Counted from the first letter of the stretch, positions 16,998 to 24,582 are shown. The stretch is 34,092 nucleotides of DNA from Eubacterium sp. (GCA_017623885.1 JAGAOE010000227.1:1-34092); one strand, 5' to 3'. Made by a program: numbers and translations. Notes: generated by a model not told the origin, from the letters alone.

Positions 16998-17231
16998 ATG
17001 AAGACAGTACAAATTTCTCTGAATTCCATCGACAAGGTAAAGTCTTTTGTGAATTCTATTACACAGTTTGATTTTGACTTTGATTTAATTTCCGGAAGAT
17101 ACGTAATTGATGCAAAATCTATCATGGGTATCTTCAGTTTAGATCTTTCAAAGCCGATTGAATTAGCAATTCATTCTGAGGCGAATACCGAAGAAATTAT
17201 GGAAGTCATCAAACCGTACTTAGTTGAGTAA
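16998..17231 (+). CDS. HPr-like protein without the active-site histidine
   Basis: 77 aa, from an ATG with AAGGAGG upstream. The fold of phosphocarrier HPr is suggested by SGRYVIDAKSIMGIFSLDL, which matches the HPr segment around Ser46 (KTVNLKSIMGVMSLG). The equivalent serine is Ser41. The GIHARP loop with His15 is replaced by SIDKVKS, two residues shorter, so it cannot carry phosphate from Enzyme I. This recalls Crh, which lacks His15 but keeps Ser46 as an HPr-kinase target in catabolite repression. A Crh-like regulatory role is inference; the Ser motif could also be structural. It is a single gene with its own promoter and terminator. Confidence 0.85.
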   Translation: MKTVQISLNSIDKVKSFVNSITQFDFDFDLISGRYVIDAKSIMGIFSLDLSKPIELAIHSEANTEEIMEVIKPYLVE

Positions 17232-17251
17232 TACGTTAGACAAATTCATAC

Positions 17252-17284
17252 AAAGAAGCCGTCACCGTTGGTGGCGGCTTCTTT
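17252..17284 (+). terminator. Terminator of the HPr-like gene
   Basis: A 15-bp stem (17252-17266 with 17270-17284, one G-T pair) and a 3-base loop, 20 bases after the stop. Only a short T-run follows (CTTTATT). Confidence 0.85.
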
Positions 17285-17289
17285 ATTGC

Positions 17290-17475
17290 TTCATAGGAAA
17301 GACCTTGTTGTATTAAAGCGTGAAAGTATAGCACTTTCCTATGAAACAAAGCACTTCGTGCACAGATGCGCAGCTAACGCGCGCAGAACAAAAGCTGTGC
17401 TGAGGTAGAACCTTGTAGGCGCAGAGTATACGAAGCACACTTTTGTTCTTTCATAGAAAAAAATTGATTTTCTAT
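17290..17475. repeat. Structured intergenic element A
   Basis: This fills the gap between the converging HPr-like gene and thiI. Four related segments pair in sequence: 17290-17301 with 17334-17345 (12 bp, perfect); the overlapping 17339-17346 with 17449-17456 (CTATGAAA/TTTCATAG); and 17453-17460 with 17468-17475 (ATAGAAAA/TTTTCTAT). Within the second stem, 17354-17359 pairs with 17430-17435 (CTTCGT/ACGAAG), enclosing a core with GCACAG/CTGTGC (17360-17365/17395-17400). Core ends CAGATGCGC (17363) and CAGAGTAT (17422-17429) recur in element B. No coding frame of note. Interpreted as a palindromic intergenic repeat or untranslated RNA. Confidence 0.45.
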
Positions 17476-17476
17476 A

Positions 17477-18661
17477 CTACGGTTCTGCATAAATGACTTC
17501 TGTTGTCTCAATCGCTGTCTGCAGCATCTCCTCTATCTTATCCTGCAAATGTGTCTCTGACTTTTTAATCGATTTTAAATTCGGTTTTGTCACCGGATGC
17601 TTTGCTACAAATATCGTACAGCAATCTTCAAACGGCAGAATCGATGTCTCATACGCATCTATTTTATACGAAATATCTACGATTTCCTGTTTGTCAAAGC
17701 CTATCAGCGGACGATACACCGGCAAGGTACATACTTCGTTCGTGCACGCAAGTGACGGCATCGTCTGGCTCGCCACCTGACCGATACTCTCTCCGGTAAT
17801 AAGGCCCAGACAGCCGGATTCTTTGGCAAAATGCTCTGCGATCATCATCATATAACGGCGCATAATAATCGTCAACTGATCATGCGGGCATTTCTCATAA
17901 ATATACAACTGAATTTCTGTAAAATTAACAATATTTAATTTTATCGGTCCGCTGTAGCGTGCGACGATTTTCGCCAAATCTACGACCTTTTGTTTTGCAC
18001 GCTCTGAAGTGTACGGCGGTGCATGGAAATAAGTCGCTTCCAGTCTGACACCGCGCTTGGCAATCATATAGCCTGCTACCGGACTGTCGATACCACCGGA
18101 CAGCAAAAGCATTGCTTTTCCTGCCGTTCCGACCGGCATACCGCCCGGTCCCGGAATTTCTGTCGAATACAAATTAATGTGGCTGCGAATCTCGACCTGT
18201 ATGCACACCTGCGGTTCATGCACATCTACACGCACCTGCGGAAATGCCTCTAATATTTTTTCTCCTAATGCGGCTGCCAGCTCCATCGATGTCATCGGAT
18301 AATTTTTTCTCGCGCGGCGCGCATTTACCTTAAAGGTAAAATTCTTATCCGGGTAAGCTTCGTCCACATATGCGACTACTGCCTCTGCCAGCTTATCAAA
18401 TCCTTCATCCTCTAAGCGCACCATCGGGCAGATACCTACCACACCAAATACCTTTGTAAGTGCACCCATCAATTCATCATAGTCGTATGCACCAAGTGCC
18501 TCCACATACATACGTCCATTTTCCTTGCTCACATGGAATTCACCTTCTACACGACGAACTGCATTTTGTAATTGCGAAAGCAAGGTATCTTCAAATATAT
18601 GTCTATTTTTTCCTTTTACGGCAATCTCGCCGTATTTTACTAGAAATGCCTGATAATTCAT
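17477..18661 (-). CDS. thiI: tRNA 4-thiouridine synthase ThiI
   Basis: Adenylates U8 of tRNA and inserts sulfur to give s4U; in some species also serves thiazole synthesis. 394 aa: an N-terminal ferredoxin-like and THUMP region (about 1-165), then a PP-loop ATPase with LLSGGIDSPVAGYM (186-199). No C-terminal rhodanese domain, as in B. subtilis ThiI, where a dedicated cysteine desulfurase supplies the sulfur. That partner is the gene immediately upstream (38-base gap). AGGAG lies 7 bases before the ATG. Last gene of the prmA operon. Confidence 0.95.
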   Translation of the reverse strand: MNYQAFLVKYGEIAVKGKNRHIFEDTLLSQLQNAVRRVEGEFHVSKENGRMYVEALGAYDYDELMGALTKVFGVVGICPMVRLEDEGFDKLAEAVVAYVDEAYPDKNFTFKVNARRARKNYPMTSMELAAALGEKILEAFPQVRVDVHEPQVCIQVEIRSHINLYSTEIPGPGGMPVGTAGKAMLLLSGGIDSPVAGYMIAKRGVRLEATYFHAPPYTSERAKQKVVDLAKIVARYSGPIKLNIVNFTEIQLYIYEKCPHDQLTIIMRRYMMMIAEHFAKESGCLGLITGESIGQVASQTMPSLACTNEVCTLPVYRPLIGFDKQEIVDISYKIDAYETSILPFEDCCTIFVAKHPVTKPNLKSIKKSETHLQDKIEEMLQTAIETTEVIYAEP

Positions 18662-18699
18662 ATCGTTGCTCCTTTTATTTGTCTTTCCTGTCTATTCAC

Positions 18700-19857
18700 T
18701 CAGTGTCTGCGAAATCTACGCAGCATAGGCAGCAGCTCTGCCAATTGTGCCAACACATAATCCGCTTCTTCTTTTGTGCTGTCTACAGAAAGCGAAAAAC
18801 GAACGGTCGCATCTAAAAGCTCTTCTTTTACTCCAATTGCTTTTAATGTACCCGAAATCGCCGGGTGGTTTGATGAACATGCAGAACCGGTCGATACATA
18901 TACGCCCCGTTCTTCCAATGCGTGTAACAATACCTCCGCACGGATTTTGTCAAAGCTCACACTCACGATATGCGGCGCTGCCTGTGAGCCTGTCGCGCCG
19001 TTCACCGTTGTCCCTTCCAATGCACACATGCCCTTCACCAAATATTCCCGCAATTCATATAATCGTTCGATTTTGGCATCAAAGTCTTCATACAATTCTG
19101 TCGCAGCCGCCCCCAGTCCGGCAATTCCTGCTACGTTTTCCGTACCGGAGCGCATATTTTTCTGCTGTCCGCCACCGTGAATCAACGGTTTAATTTTTGT
19201 CTTATCCTTAACATATAAAAATCCGATTCCTTTTGGTCCGTGAATCTTGTGTGCACTCACGCTCAACAAATCGATTCCCATTCGTTTCGGATATATCCGC
19301 AGTTTTCCGAATGACTGTATCGCATCTACATGTATGAGTGTTTTCGGATTTTTCTCATGAATCAGCTTTGCCGCTTCTTCTATCGGCTCTATCGTTCCGA
19401 TTTCATTATTCACATGCATCAGCGAGACCAGTATCGTATCTTCCCGCACAGCCTCTGCCAGCGCCTCCAGCGATATCATACCGGAACCATCCACCGGAAG
19501 ATAGGTCACTTCAAATCCCTGCTCCTCCAAAAATATCATCGGATTGTACACAGATGCATGCTCTATCGATGTCGTAATCAGATGCTTCCCGGCGCGCTGA
19601 TTTGCAAATGCCGTACCGATAATCGCCAGATTGTTGCTCTCTGTTCCGCCCGATGTAAAATAAATTTCTTTCTCTGCGACTTTTAAAATCTTTGCAATTT
19701 GCTCTGTCGCTGTCTTTATATATTTTTCTGCCACAACGCCTCTCATATGCAGCGAAGACGGATTCCCGTAATCCTCCAAAAGCACCTGCTGCATCAAATC
19801 AACGACACCCTTTGTACAGCGCGTCGTAGCCGAATTATCAAAATATACTTCCATCAC
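18700..19857 (-). CDS. Cysteine desulfurase (NifS/IscS family, NifZ-like partner of ThiI)
   Basis: A PLP enzyme that takes sulfur from cysteine onto its own cysteine as persulfide. 385 aa: GGTESNN (70-76), HVDAIQSFGK, the PLP lysine K204 in SAHKIHGPKG, RSGTENV, and the catalytic Cys327 in STGSACSSNHPAIS. The following thiI suggests that it mainly feeds 4-thiouridine synthesis, as B. subtilis NifZ does; a role in Fe-S assembly cannot be excluded. The start is a GTG at 19857, 10 bases after AGGAGG, or an ATG one codon later. It overlaps the rsmE 3' end by 20 bases, so translation is probably coupled. Confidence 0.93.
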   Translation of the reverse strand: MMEVYFDNSATTRCTKGVVDLMQQVLLEDYGNPSSLHMRGVVAEKYIKTATEQIAKILKVAEKEIYFTSGGTESNNLAIIGTAFANQRAGKHLITTSIEHASVYNPMIFLEEQGFEVTYLPVDGSGMISLEALAEAVREDTILVSLMHVNNEIGTIEPIEEAAKLIHEKNPKTLIHVDAIQSFGKLRIYPKRMGIDLLSVSAHKIHGPKGIGFLYVKDKTKIKPLIHGGGQQKNMRSGTENVAGIAGLGAAATELYEDFDAKIERLYELREYLVKGMCALEGTTVNGATGSQAAPHIVSVSFDKIRAEVLLHALEERGVYVSTGSACSSNHPAISGTLKAIGVKEELLDATVRFSLSVDSTKEEADYVLAQLAELLPMLRRFRRH

Positions 19858-20623
19858 TCGTTTTGTTCCTCCTGCTGCACGTTTCTTTTAACATCTCCAA
19901 TTGCAGCATCAGCATGGACAATGTCGTAATCGCTGCTGTATCCGTCCGCAAAATGCGTTGTCCCAGCGATATCACTTCTGAATATTCCCGCAACGCATCG
20001 ATTTCTTCCTCTGCGAATCCGCCTTCCGGTCCTATAAAAACACTGACACTTGACACATCTGCGAGCTTTTCTTTCACACGCGCAGTCGCAGCCATTCCCT
20101 CTTCATTTTCATAGGGAACCAGATTTAATTCACATTCTTTGGCATATGCGGCTGCTTCACGAAAGCTCATCACGGAATGAACGGTCGGAATCATGCTGCG
20201 CTTTGATTGCTTCGCTGCACTGCGTGCGATTTCCTGCCAGCGCGCCACTTTCTTTTCTGCCTTTTTCTCATCCAGCTTTACGACACAGTATTTCATCGCT
20301 ACCGGAATGATTTCATGCACTCCCAGCTCTACCGCCTTTTCAATGACAGTTTCCATGCGTTCGCCCTTTGGAATCCCCTGAAACAGATATATTTTTGCAG
20401 GCAGCTCGGTACCCGGTATATCCCGTTGTTCAATATGCAGCAGCACCTCCTGCTCACTCAACGTATCTACCGCACACAAAAAATCCCTGCCGCTCTGGTT
20501 ACTGATGCGCACATGTTCTCCGGGCTTCATACGCAAAACATTTTTGATATGATTTACATCTGAGCCGGTGATACTGATATATTCATTTCCTATCTGACTG
20601 TCTTCTACAAAAAACTGATACAT
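19838..20623 (-). CDS. rsmE: 16S rRNA m3U1498 methyltransferase RsmE
   Basis: A SPOUT-class methyltransferase acting on U1498 of 16S rRNA. 261 aa from the ATG at 20623, which has AGGA 6 bases upstream and begins MYQFFVEDSQIG; the frame continuing to 20671 overlaps prmA and is not family-like. A PUA-like N-terminus contains HIKNVLRMKPGEHVR. The SPOUT knot has FIGPEGGFAEEEID and SLGQRILRTDTAAI. It lies 17 bases after prmA, the standard Firmicutes pairing. Confidence 0.95.
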   Translation of the reverse strand: MYQFFVEDSQIGNEYISITGSDVNHIKNVLRMKPGEHVRISNQSGRDFLCAVDTLSEQEVLLHIEQRDIPGTELPAKIYLFQGIPKGERMETVIEKAVELGVHEIIPVAMKYCVVKLDEKKAEKKVARWQEIARSAAKQSKRSMIPTVHSVMSFREAAAYAKECELNLVPYENEEGMAATARVKEKLADVSSVSVFIGPEGGFAEEEIDALREYSEVISLGQRILRTDTAAITTLSMLMLQLEMLKETCSRRNKTSDGSIF

Positions 20624-20640
20624 ATCTTGTCCTGCTTTTT

Positions 20641-21603
20641 CTATTTTTTCCGTGCTGTAATGTTTACCCATTCACCCTGATGGTTAATCTCTTCAATCGT
20701 CAATCCGACTGCCTCCAATGCCGCAGCTACTTCTTTTTCCTTGAAATCGATGATTCCGGATGTAATCAGGATACCGCCTGACTTCATGCGTGCCGGAAGG
20801 ACCGGTGCCATCGGAATAATGACATCCGCCAAAATGTTTGCCACTACCACATCGTACTCACCACCTACCGTCTCCTGCAACTGCACATCATCAATCAGAT
20901 TTCCGCAATAGAACGTTCCCTGCTCTCTGGTCAGATGATTCACTTCAAAGTTTTCATATGTGGATGTCAGACACGCATCATCTATATCGGTTCCGACTAC
21001 GCTTCCTGCACCCAGCTTTAATGCAACAATCGACAAAATACCGCTACCACAGCCGACATCCAGCACGCGGTCGCCGGCTTTCATATATTTGCGAATCTGG
21101 CGAATGCAAAGCTGTGTCGTTTCATGTTTTCCAGTTCCAAATGATACACCGGGATCTATCTCGATCATAACTTTTCCCTCGTCCTCCGGACGCAGTTCTT
21201 CCCATGTCGGTTTAATCAAAATATCTTCCAGATAGAACGAGCTGAAAAACTTTTTCCAATTATTCATCCAATCAATATCCTCAGTCTGTCCGGCAGTAAT
21301 CGTCGCAGCACCGATATCCGCATATTGCTTTTGTTCTTCCAATGCCAGCATCACACGCTCTAATAACGCCTCACGTTCTTCTGCTGTCGTCTCGTCCGCA
21401 TCCAGATAGAACGTCACGCGGCTCGTGCCGTCATCCTCACCCAATTCAGCCGGAAAGTCGATAAACATCTCACCGATCTCTTCTTTTGTGAGCGGAACAT
21501 TGTTTTCAATCATCGCACCCTCTATACCCAGTTCATCCAGCATGGCAACGATCAAATCTTCTGCAATCGTCGTCGTCTCTATCGTATAGCTATACCATTT
21601 CAT
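20641..21603 (-). CDS. prmA: Ribosomal protein L11 methyltransferase
   Basis: Trimethylates ribosomal protein L11. 320 aa: an N-terminal substrate-binding domain starting MKWYSYTIETTT, then a class I SAM fold with DPGVSFGTGKHETT, LDVGCGSGILSI, and VVANILADVI in motif IV. AAGGAAG precedes the ATG at 21603. It heads the prmA-rsmE-desulfurase-thiI operon and has a strong promoter of its own. In B. subtilis prmA follows dnaJ directly; here about 3 kb of other genes lie between. Confidence 0.95.
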   Translation of the reverse strand: MKWYSYTIETTTIAEDLIVAMLDELGIEGAMIENNVPLTKEEIGEMFIDFPAELGEDDGTSRVTFYLDADETTAEEREALLERVMLALEEQKQYADIGAATITAGQTEDIDWMNNWKKFFSSFYLEDILIKPTWEELRPEDEGKVMIEIDPGVSFGTGKHETTQLCIRQIRKYMKAGDRVLDVGCGSGILSIVALKLGAGSVVGTDIDDACLTSTYENFEVNHLTREQGTFYCGNLIDDVQLQETVGGEYDVVVANILADVIIPMAPVLPARMKSGGILITSGIIDFKEKEVAAALEAVGLTIEEINHQGEWVNITARKK

Positions 21604-21622
21604 ATTCTATATACTTCCTTTC

Positions 21623-21650
21623 ATCATAAAGTACACCAAACATCTGTCAA
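21623..21650 (-). promoter_or_regulatory. Strong promoter of the prmA operon
   Basis: On the minus strand a perfect TTGACA (21650-21645), 16 bases, TATGAT (21628-21623). It lies just downstream of a strong terminator, so the prmA unit is transcribed independently of proC. Confidence 0.7.
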
Positions 21651-21672
21651 TTTCCATTCTATCATCTTACCA

Positions 21673-21703
21673 AAAACCCCGGCTATTGACAAGCCGGGGT
21701 TTT
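21673..21703 (-). terminator. Strong terminator upstream of prmA
   Basis: A perfect 12-bp GC-rich stem (21673-21684 with 21692-21703, AAAACCCCGGCT/AGCCGGGGTTTT) and a 7-base loop, with five Ts on the minus strand. It ends transcripts coming from proC and element B. Confidence 0.88.
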
Positions 21704-21708
21704 CATAA

Positions 21709-21733
21709 AGAAGCGCTTTCGTCAGCGACTTCT
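21709..21733. other. Second hairpin beside the prmA-side terminator
   Basis: AGAAG-CGCT pairs with AGCG-A-CTTCT (21709-21717 with 21724-21733, one bulged A), loop 6 bases. It lies between element B and the strong terminator. Confidence 0.45.
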
Positions 21734-21756
21734 CTGATTATTTTTCTATAAGCGAT

Positions 21757-21950
21757 TGTGAAACTCCTCGTTTACTTTGCTGCATAGTGCAACATTAACA
21801 ACGACCATAAGCAGATACTCTGAGTCCGTTGGTACTTAGGCGCTGTGTTTTAGCGCCTTATGTACCATTACGAGACGAGGGTAGCGCAAGCGTATCTGCG
21901 GTGGTTTGGTAATGTTGCACCGTTGCAGCATAAAAAATCGAAGTTTCTCA
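21757..21950. repeat. Structured intergenic element B (long imperfect palindrome)
   Basis: About 190 bases between the proC stop and the prmA-side terminator fold into one long stem. Pairs: 21779-21784 with 21924-21929 (GCTGCA), 21787-21797 with 21910-21920 (11 bp), 21811-21818 with 21892-21899 (GCAGATAC/GTATCTGC), and an apical hairpin of GGTAC/GTACC (21831-21835/21862-21866) and AGGCGCT/AGCGCCT (21838-21844/21852-21858). Weaker pairing continues outward between about 21757-21775 and 21930-21950. Read on the minus strand, its core begins CAGATACGC and ends CAGAGTAT, as in element A on the plus strand. No coding frame. It lies 3' of proC in the same sense as proC. Confidence 0.5.
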
Positions 21951-21954
21951 AATG

Positions 21955-22770
21955 TTATTTTTTTCCTAATTCACGAGACTTTTCTGCGCCCACATGAACC
22001 GCATCCATCACAGCAGCTCGCATGCCGCCTTTTTCCAACGCATAGCAGCCTTCGATGGTCGTTCCCGCCGGCGAAGTCACCATATCTTTCATCGCACCCG
22101 GATGCATACCGCTCTCCAGATACATCTGTGCGGTTCCCATCACCGTCTGTGCCGCCAGCTTGTAAGCTGTCGCACGCGGCAAGCCTTCCCGCACACCACC
22201 GTCTGCCATCGCCTCGATAAACATCGCTACATACGCCGGTCCGCTTCCGCTCACACCGCACACGGCATCAATCAGCGCTTCCGGCACCCATTCTACGATA
22301 CCGAGCGGTTGAAACAAAAGCTCTGCCTCTTTTTTCTCATCTTCCGTCAAATCACAATCGCTACACAGCGCAAACGCTCCGGAAAGTACCATCGCCGGTG
22401 TATTCGGCATCGTGCGAAGCACTCTGGGCTTTCCGTCAATCATCGCACGAATGCGCTCTGCGGACAGACCCGCTGCGATTGATATCACGCACTTATCGTC
22501 CAACGCACGCTTGGTCGTAGCAAGCGTCTCTTTCATATACTGCGGCTTGACCGCCAGAAAAATAATATCTGCTGCTTTGCACACCTGCTCGTTGTTTACC
22601 ATGACACGCACACCATACGCACGCATCGCTTCCTGTGCTTCTTCGCTGATGTCGTATACATAAATTTGCTCTTTCTGTGCAATTCCGCTCTGTACAATGC
22701 CTTTCAGAATCGCACCTCCCATATTTCCGCAACCGATAAATCCTATTCTCTTTGTTATTTTCTCACTCAT
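21955..22770 (-). CDS. proC: Pyrroline-5-carboxylate reductase
   Basis: Last step of proline synthesis: reduces pyrroline-5-carboxylate with NAD(P)H. 271 aa, normal length. The Rossmann motif is GFIGCGNMGGAI (9-20). The C-terminal helical domain has the family signature VCGVSGSGPAYVAMFIEAMA, then TAYKLAAQTVMGTAQ, and ends with the typical TSPAGTTIEGCYALEKGGMR. GAGGAG precedes the ATG by 8 bases. The other proline genes (proA, proB) are not in the window. It follows an XRE regulator by about 73 bases; whether the regulator acts on proC is not known. Confidence 0.95.
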   Translation of the reverse strand: MSEKITKRIGFIGCGNMGGAILKGIVQSGIAQKEQIYVYDISEEAQEAMRAYGVRVMVNNEQVCKAADIIFLAVKPQYMKETLATTKRALDDKCVISIAAGLSAERIRAMIDGKPRVLRTMPNTPAMVLSGAFALCSDCDLTEDEKKEAELLFQPLGIVEWVPEALIDAVCGVSGSGPAYVAMFIEAMADGGVREGLPRATAYKLAAQTVMGTAQMYLESGMHPGAMKDMVTSPAGTTIEGCYALEKGGMRAAVMDAVHVGAEKSRELGKK

Positions 22771-22811
22771 CTAAAATTCTCCTCTTTCATCGCAGCGATA
22801 TCCGGGAACCT

Positions 22812-22826
22812 GCTGATTCATTCAGC
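22812..22826. other. Small hairpin between the XRE regulator and proC
   Basis: GCTGA-TTCAT-TCAGC, 18 bases after the regulator stop. On the minus strand it reads GCTGAATGAATCAGC, one base different from the core of the hairpin at 14272-14294. Confidence 0.4.
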
Positions 22827-22843
22827 GTCTCCTGATTATCAAG

Positions 22844-23878
22844 TTATTCGCGTCCGAATATCGCGCCTATCACAGCACTTACTGCACCAAACAGTACACC
22901 GGCAACCGGGAAAATAATCCATGATACGCCCCAGTTTCCACTCGCAAAGCTATAAAACAAATATACTGCTACTACCAGACTCCAGTATGCGCCCGACAAT
23001 TTTTCCACGCGTTTTTTTGCCGGTGTATAATCACCTACCTGCAGCAATTTATCAAATGATGCATAAATCATACCTGTCATTGTCATCAAAAATACACCGA
23101 CTCCTACGAACAATAACAATATGCAGACACCGATCACCAGCAATAAATTTTCTTCTGTAAAAATTGACATACACAATAGCGGAATCACGCCCATGATACA
23201 TAATACCACACCTACTGTAATTCCATAGCGGAATGTCATCGTATAGGAATCTTTTTCTTCTTCTACGAGCTGATAACTACTCTCCGAAAGTTCCACCAGC
23301 TCTTTTTCCAAATATTCATAAGAAGATAGCCGCATTGAATTTAAAATCAAAACAGCGACAGCAATTGCTATCATCACTAATAAAACAATCAGACCAACTC
23401 CTCCGGCAACTGATTCCGGAATCAATGCCACTCCGCCAAATAATGAGCTCTCTTCTGCCAATACTGCTAACAGCATCAGACAAACCGGGCTCAAAATGCA
23501 AAGCAACACGCCGATTGCAATACGAGGTGCACATTCACGCACTGTCTGCAAGTATTCATTCACTTCCGGTTCTGACATGAAACGCTGAGACTTTTTTCCT
23601 AAAGCAACCTTTTCTGATACTTTTTCTTCCGTATCAACCGTCTGTGCTCGCATCATTTCTTCTGCTTCGTTTGCTTCTTCTGTCTCTTCTTTTAATAAGT
23701 AATCTGTGCTGACATTCCACAGCTCGCTCATCCGAAGTATTTTCTCGATATCCGGTGAGCATTCTCCCAACTCCCATTTTGAGACCGACTGTCTCGATAC
23801 ATTCAATCGCTCTGCTAATTCTTCCTGCGACCATCCGGATTTTTTTCGGAGGTCCATAATTTTTTCTGACAAACGCAT
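22844..23878 (-). CDS. XRE-family regulator with C-terminal membrane domain
   Basis: 344 aa from the ATG at 23878, chosen because the HTH begins at once (MRLSEKIMDLRKKSGWSQEE) and AAAGGA lies upstream; an earlier ATG at 23905 has a poorly placed site. The HTH_3 domain covers about residues 4-60, with SQEELAERLNVSRQSVSKWE as the recognition part. A linker of about 70 residues rich in Glu follows. The rest has about six transmembrane helices in three pairs, separated by a charged segment near residues 220-240. It may sense the membrane while holding DNA; the signal is unknown. It diverges from no gene but has dyads in its upstream region that may be its own operators. Confidence 0.85.
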   Translation of the reverse strand: MRLSEKIMDLRKKSGWSQEELAERLNVSRQSVSKWELGECSPDIEKILRMSELWNVSTDYLLKEETEEANEAEEMMRAQTVDTEEKVSEKVALGKKSQRFMSEPEVNEYLQTVRECAPRIAIGVLLCILSPVCLMLLAVLAEESSLFGGVALIPESVAGGVGLIVLLVMIAIAVAVLILNSMRLSSYEYLEKELVELSESSYQLVEEEKDSYTMTFRYGITVGVVLCIMGVIPLLCMSIFTEENLLLVIGVCILLLFVGVGVFLMTMTGMIYASFDKLLQVGDYTPAKKRVEKLSGAYWSLVVAVYLFYSFASGNWGVSWIIFPVAGVLFGAVSAVIGAIFGRE

Positions 23879-23925
23879 AATTGCCAACCATCCTTTCGTA
23901 TTCATATAAACTTTTCTTACCTCAT

Positions 23926-23954
23926 AGTTTATACATGAAAAAGACCGTTGGCAA
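23926..23954 (-). promoter_or_regulatory. Weak candidate promoter of the XRE regulator
   Basis: On the minus strand TTGCCA (23954-23949), 17 bases, TAAACT (23931-23926); TATAAA two bases nearer would give a 15-base spacer. The -35 lies inside the dyad GTTG-G-CAAC (23947-23955). Confidence 0.3.
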
Positions 23955-23979
23955 CTACCAATTTGAATTTTCAATTTGT

Positions 23980-23992
23980 CAACCTGCGGTTG
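23980..23992. promoter_or_regulatory. Possible operator dyad upstream of the XRE regulator
   Basis: CAACC-TGC-GGTTG, a perfect 5-bp dyad with a 3-base centre. A second, GTTG-centred dyad overlaps the candidate -35 at 23947-23955, and TTGAA-TT-TTCAA lies between them (23963-23974). The cluster suggests binding sites, perhaps for autoregulation. Confidence 0.35.
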
Positions 23993-24048
23993 CAAAACCG
24001 TTCAAAGCAGTTGATTCTGAACAGTTGCGCGGTTCATAAGGTAAACTT

Positions 24049-24582
24049 TTAAACCGCAAAATGGGTACGCAAGCGATCGTATTCTCTGTTAATCTCCTGC
24101 AAGGTCTCCGTATCGCCACAAATGTTATCCGGGTGATAAATCTTTATCAAATCCTTATAACGTTTCTTTAATGCAATCTCACTTTTCACACCGATAAAGA
24201 ATAATTCGCCCTTTATTGAAGTACGATGACTCTGGTGTGACGGCTCCTGTTTTTGATTAAACTGTCTCACACGATCATAAAACTCACGCTGTCGTTCCAG
24301 ATAGCTCTTCTCATTTGCCAGTTTTCGCAGTTCGTCCTCTAAGACTTTCTGCTTCATCACTAAAACATGTTCTTCCTGCGCCCGAAATCTAGCGTCTGCT
24401 TCCTTCTGTCTGTCGAAATCTTTACGTTCACGTTCCAGCTTCGCACGCTGCAATTCAAATTTTTTCTTCTCGTCTTCCAATACACGTCTGCCATGTTCTA
24501 TTTCTGCAGTTTTTTTATAAAACCAGCGCTGAAATGCTATCAATTCATCTTGTGTCTCAGGTACAACCATGGACATAGACAT
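24049..24582 (-). CDS. Coiled-coil protein with a C-terminal J-domain-like segment
   Basis: 177 aa from the ATG at 24582, which has AGGAG 9 bases upstream; the ATG at 24588 is only 3 bases from it. Residues about 15-110 are rich in Glu, Lys, Arg and Gln and look like one long coiled coil (EDEKKKFELQRAKLERERKD and similar). The last 55 residues resemble a J domain: LFFIGVKSEIALKKRYKDL, then IYHPDN with the HPD triad at 150-152, then LQEINREYDRL. Helix I is short. It sits next to dnaJ but has its own candidate promoter and lies beyond the dnaJ terminator. A DnaK co-chaperone with a specific target is plausible; I know no characterised homologue. Confidence 0.75.
   Translation of the reverse strand: MSMSMVVPETQDELIAFQRWFYKKTAEIEHGRRVLEDEKKKFELQRAKLERERKDFDRQKEADARFRAQEEHVLVMKQKVLEDELRKLANEKSYLERQREFYDRVRQFNQKQEPSHQSHRTSIKGELFFIGVKSEIALKKRYKDLIKIYHPDNICGDTETLQEINREYDRLRTHFAV

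Noticed and set aside
17290-17475. Element A as 6S RNA, SRP RNA, tmRNA or a known riboswitch
   Set aside because: None of the conserved sequence blocks of these RNAs was found, and no gene lies downstream for a riboswitch to control.
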